The position numbers and the translations under genes were made by a program. Source: JTS-RE9 sp964649195 (lineage in GTDB: Bacteria > Planctomycetota > Phycisphaerae > Phycisphaerales > Phycisphaeraceae). Taken from it: a stretch of DNA of 10,176 nt. Shown here piece by piece: positions 8,370 through 10,176 of this stretch. Below the pieces are notes generated by a model. The model did no database searches and was not told where the DNA came from. It saw only the letters and a list, made by a program, of their open reading frames with translations. Location of the stretch: contig CAZYPK010000179.1 of the NCBI GenBank assembly GCA_964649195.1, positions 1-10,176 on the forward strand. The letters are read 5' to 3'. How positions within the stretch are numbered: the first letter of the stretch is position 1; each line of letters begins with the position of its first letter.

Positions 8370-9845
8370 ATGATGCCGACCACGACCTCCCCCCTCGACT
8401 TCTCCCGCCGCCGCGCCCTGCAATCCCTCGCCTGCGGCTTCGGCTACATGGCGCTGGCGGGCATCTCCACGCAATCGCTCCAGTCCGCCCGTGCCGCCGC
8501 AGCGCTGACCAACCCGCTCACCGCCCGCAAGCCGCATCACGCCCCCAAGGCCAAGCGCGTCATCTTCCTCTTCATGCAGGGCGGCGTCAGCCACGTCGAT
8601 TCCTTCGACTACAAGCCCGAGCTCGCCAAACAGGACGGCAAACAGATGCCCTTCACCGACGCCCGCGCCTTCGCCAACACCGGCGCGCGAGGCACCAGCC
8701 AGCGCGTCATGAAAAACCTCTGGAAGTTCCAACAGCACGGCCAGTGCGGACGCTGGGGCTCCGAGCTCTTCCCCCACATCAATCAGCACGTCGATGACCT
8801 CTGCTTCATCCACTCGCTCCACACCGAAGGCGTCGCCCATGGCCCCGCCACGCTCTTCCTCCACACCGGCTCCACCCAGTTCATCCGCCCGTCCATGGGA
8901 TCATGGATCTCCTACGGCCTGGGCACCGAAAACGACAACCTCCCCGCCTTCGTCTCCATCGCCCCCTCCACCGGCAACGGCGGACCCCGCAACTACGGCA
9001 ACGCCTTCCTCCCCGCCGTTTTCCAAGGCACCGCGCTGGGCAAGGCCGGCGGACCCGCTTCCGAAATGACCATCCGAAACCTGAACACCCCCGGAAACTC
9101 CGGAAACTCCAAAGCCTCCGCTTCGCTTCAACGTGAACAGTTCGACCTGCTCCAACAACTCAACGCGGAACAGATCAAGCGTCGCCCCGGCGACAGCGAA
9201 CTCGAAGCCGTCATCAACTCCTACGAACTCGCCTGGCGCATGCAGTCGCAGGCCCCCGATGCGCTCGACCTCTCCCAGGAATCACCGGCCACCCTCGACA
9301 TGTACGGCATCGGCCAAGGCTCCACCGACACCTTCGGCAAGCAATGCCTCATGGCCCGCCGCCTCAGCGAAGCAGGCGTCCGCTACATCCAGGTCACCTA
9401 CGGCGACGGCAGCGCCAACCCCAAGTGGGATCAACATTCCAACATGCCCGCACACATGACCCACGCCAAGGCCACCGACAAACCTGTCGCCGCGCTGCTG
9501 GCCGACCTCAAACAGCGCGGCCTGCTCGAAGACACCATCGTCTGGTGGGGCGGCGAGTTCGGACGCACACCCTACGCCGAGAAAAACGGCACCGGCCGCG
9601 ACCATAATCCGCAGGCCTTCACCGTCTGGCTCGCAGGCGGCGGATTCAAGCCGGGCTTCAGCTACGGCGCCACCGATGACTTTGGGCATCAAGGCGCCGA
9701 AGACAAAATGCACATGCACGATCTCCACGCCACGATCATGCACCAGCTCGGCCTCAACCACGAAGCCCTCACCTACCGCTACGCCGGCCGCGACTTCCGC
9801 CTCACCGATGTCTATGGCCATGTGGTCAAGGATGTGGTGATGTGA
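8370..9845 (+). CDS. DUF1501 family Tat-exported protein
   Basis: A 491-residue protein of the DUF1501 family, related to the alkaline phosphatase/sulfatase superfamily; its reaction is unproven. A twin-arginine signal is evident: SRRRALQSL at 12-20, then a hydrophobic segment and the small-residue region ending SARAAA (39-44). Family motifs are FLFMQGGVSHVDSFDYKP (66-83), WWGGEFGRTP (392-401), GRDHNPQAF (409-417) and the histidine-rich FGHQGAEDKMHMHDLHAT (438-455), where aspartates and histidines probably bind metal. Tat export suggests folding with cofactor before secretion. Two ATGs adjoin; GAGG at 8361-8364 is five bases from the first and eight from the second (8373), so the true start may be three bases later. 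DUF1501 genes commonly accompany PSCyt1/DUF1549/DUF1553 genes; here the partner is separated by the toxin-antitoxin pair. It is the last gene seen in the window. Confidence 0.93.
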   Translation: MMPTTTSPLDFSRRRALQSLACGFGYMALAGISTQSLQSARAAAALTNPLTARKPHHAPKAKRVIFLFMQGGVSHVDSFDYKPELAKQDGKQMPFTDARAFANTGARGTSQRVMKNLWKFQQHGQCGRWGSELFPHINQHVDDLCFIHSLHTEGVAHGPATLFLHTGSTQFIRPSMGSWISYGLGTENDNLPAFVSIAPSTGNGGPRNYGNAFLPAVFQGTALGKAGGPASEMTIRNLNTPGNSGNSKASASLQREQFDLLQQLNAEQIKRRPGDSELEAVINSYELAWRMQSQAPDALDLSQESPATLDMYGIGQGSTDTFGKQCLMARRLSEAGVRYIQVTYGDGSANPKWDQHSNMPAHMTHAKATDKPVAALLADLKQRGLLEDTIVWWGGEFGRTPYAEKNGTGRDHNPQAFTVWLAGGGFKPGFSYGATDDFGHQGAEDKMHMHDLHATIMHQLGLNHEALTYRYAGRDFRLTDVYGHVVKDVVM

Positions 9846-9867
9846 AGCGGTCCGCATGCAGCCACAA

Positions 9868-10000
9868 CCGCGACGTAACACGTCGCGGACGTGAACGACA
9901 AGAATGGCGTGACCATCGCGCAGAGGATCACGGGACACAAAAACAACCGGGCGCCGATCGAGGCTGTACGCAACAGGCGCGTTTCGGCGCCCTTTCAGGC
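9868..10000. repeat. 133-base direct repeat, copy 1
   Basis: By eye this is identical over all 133 bases to 10044-10176. It begins 22 bases after the DUF1501 stop. It opens with a hairpin (9868-9888) whose 9-base arms CCGCGACGT and ACGTCGCGG flank an AAC loop. A second pair of arms, GGGCGCCG (9949-9956) and CGGCGCCC (9985-9992), encloses 28 bases. The minus-strand side of that second stem runs into GGTTGTTTTTGTG, which resembles a weak minus-strand terminator. No recognised gene lies within it. Confidence 0.9.
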
Positions 10001-10001
10001 T

Positions 10002-10072
10002 GTTCACGTCCGCGACTCGTTGAGTCGCGGCTCTTGGATGGAGCCGCGACGTAACACGTCGCGGACGTGAAC
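10002..10072. repeat. 32-base inverted repeat joining the two copies
   Basis: Arms 10002-10033 and 10041-10072 are inverted copies separated by TTGGATG. They differ at four positions only. Each arm holds its own hairpin with a 9-base stem: CCGCGACTC-GTT-GAGTCGCGG at 10010-10030, and CCGCGACGT-AAC-ACGTCGCGG at 10044-10064. The differences fall in the stems and keep the pairing in both. Paired, inverted palindromes of this kind resemble REP/BIME elements. Confidence 0.85.
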
Positions 10073-10176
10073 GACAAGAATGGCGTGACCATCGCGCAGA
10101 GGATCACGGGACACAAAAACAACCGGGCGCCGATCGAGGCTGTACGCAACAGGCGCGTTTCGGCGCCCTTTCAGGC
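10044..10176. repeat. 133-base direct repeat, copy 2, reaching the window end
   Basis: Exact second copy of 9868-10000 at a 176-base period. The window ends on the last base of the repeat, so further units may follow, or the assembly may have stopped here. GGAG lies immediately before this copy's hairpin (10040-10043), whereas copy 1 is preceded by ACAA. Confidence 0.9.

Noticed and set aside
9842..10149. Short frames of about 60-73 residues in the terminal repeats
   Set aside because: They run through palindromic repeat sequence, the 176-base period changes frame between copies, and the peptides have no recognisable features.
9868..10176. Insertion sequence
   Set aside because: No transposase is encoded in the repeat units and no target-site duplication could be seen; only a non-autonomous palindromic element is supported.

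Overview
The window most likely comes from a member of the Planctomycetota. The main evidence is a 1,027-residue protein carrying the PSCyt1, DUF1549 and DUF1553 domains, with a DUF1501 protein downstream. This pairing is a hallmark of planctomycetes and some relatives. GC-rich coding sequence and dense palindromic intergenic repeats fit the same group. Genus cannot be told from the sequence.

Layout. Bases 1-207 are non-coding and packed with repeats: a 23/24-base inverted repeat, a short hairpin, and three tandem copies of a 20-base palindromic unit. Next comes a two-gene plus-strand unit with a 1-base TAATG overlap, a membrane-anchored polysaccharide deacetylase followed by a YrbL-like kinase-fold protein. 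It ends at a strong bidirectional terminator (1798-1826) shared with a convergent minus-strand gene for a Bax inhibitor-1-like seven-helix membrane protein (1856-2602). Further along the minus strand lies an unrecognised secreted protein (2871-4121) with a convincing promoter and Shine-Dalgarno site.

From 4423 to 9845 there are four plus-strand genes: the large exported cytochrome-like PSCyt1/DUF1549/DUF1553 protein, a small coiled-coil antitoxin candidate, a PIN-domain (VapC-type) toxin, and a Tat-exported DUF1501 protein. In planctomycetes the first and last are commonly immediate neighbours. Here the toxin-antitoxin pair sits between them, and parts of the toxin gene are clearly poorer in GC than its neighbours. 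The large gene also carries a 45-codon low-complexity segment built from short tandem repeats of an intergenic type, inserted in frame in its DUF1553 domain.

The last 309 bases (9868-10176) hold two exact 133-base copies at a 176-base period. They are joined by a 32-base inverted repeat whose two hairpins differ by matched changes on both sides of the stem. The window ends exactly at the end of the second copy, so the array may continue, or the assembly may have broken there.

No CRISPR array, transposase, rRNA or tRNA gene was recognised. The observations most worth following up are the paired-palindrome array, the repeat-derived insertion in the large gene, and the toxin-antitoxin pair splitting the PSCyt/DUF1501 couple.
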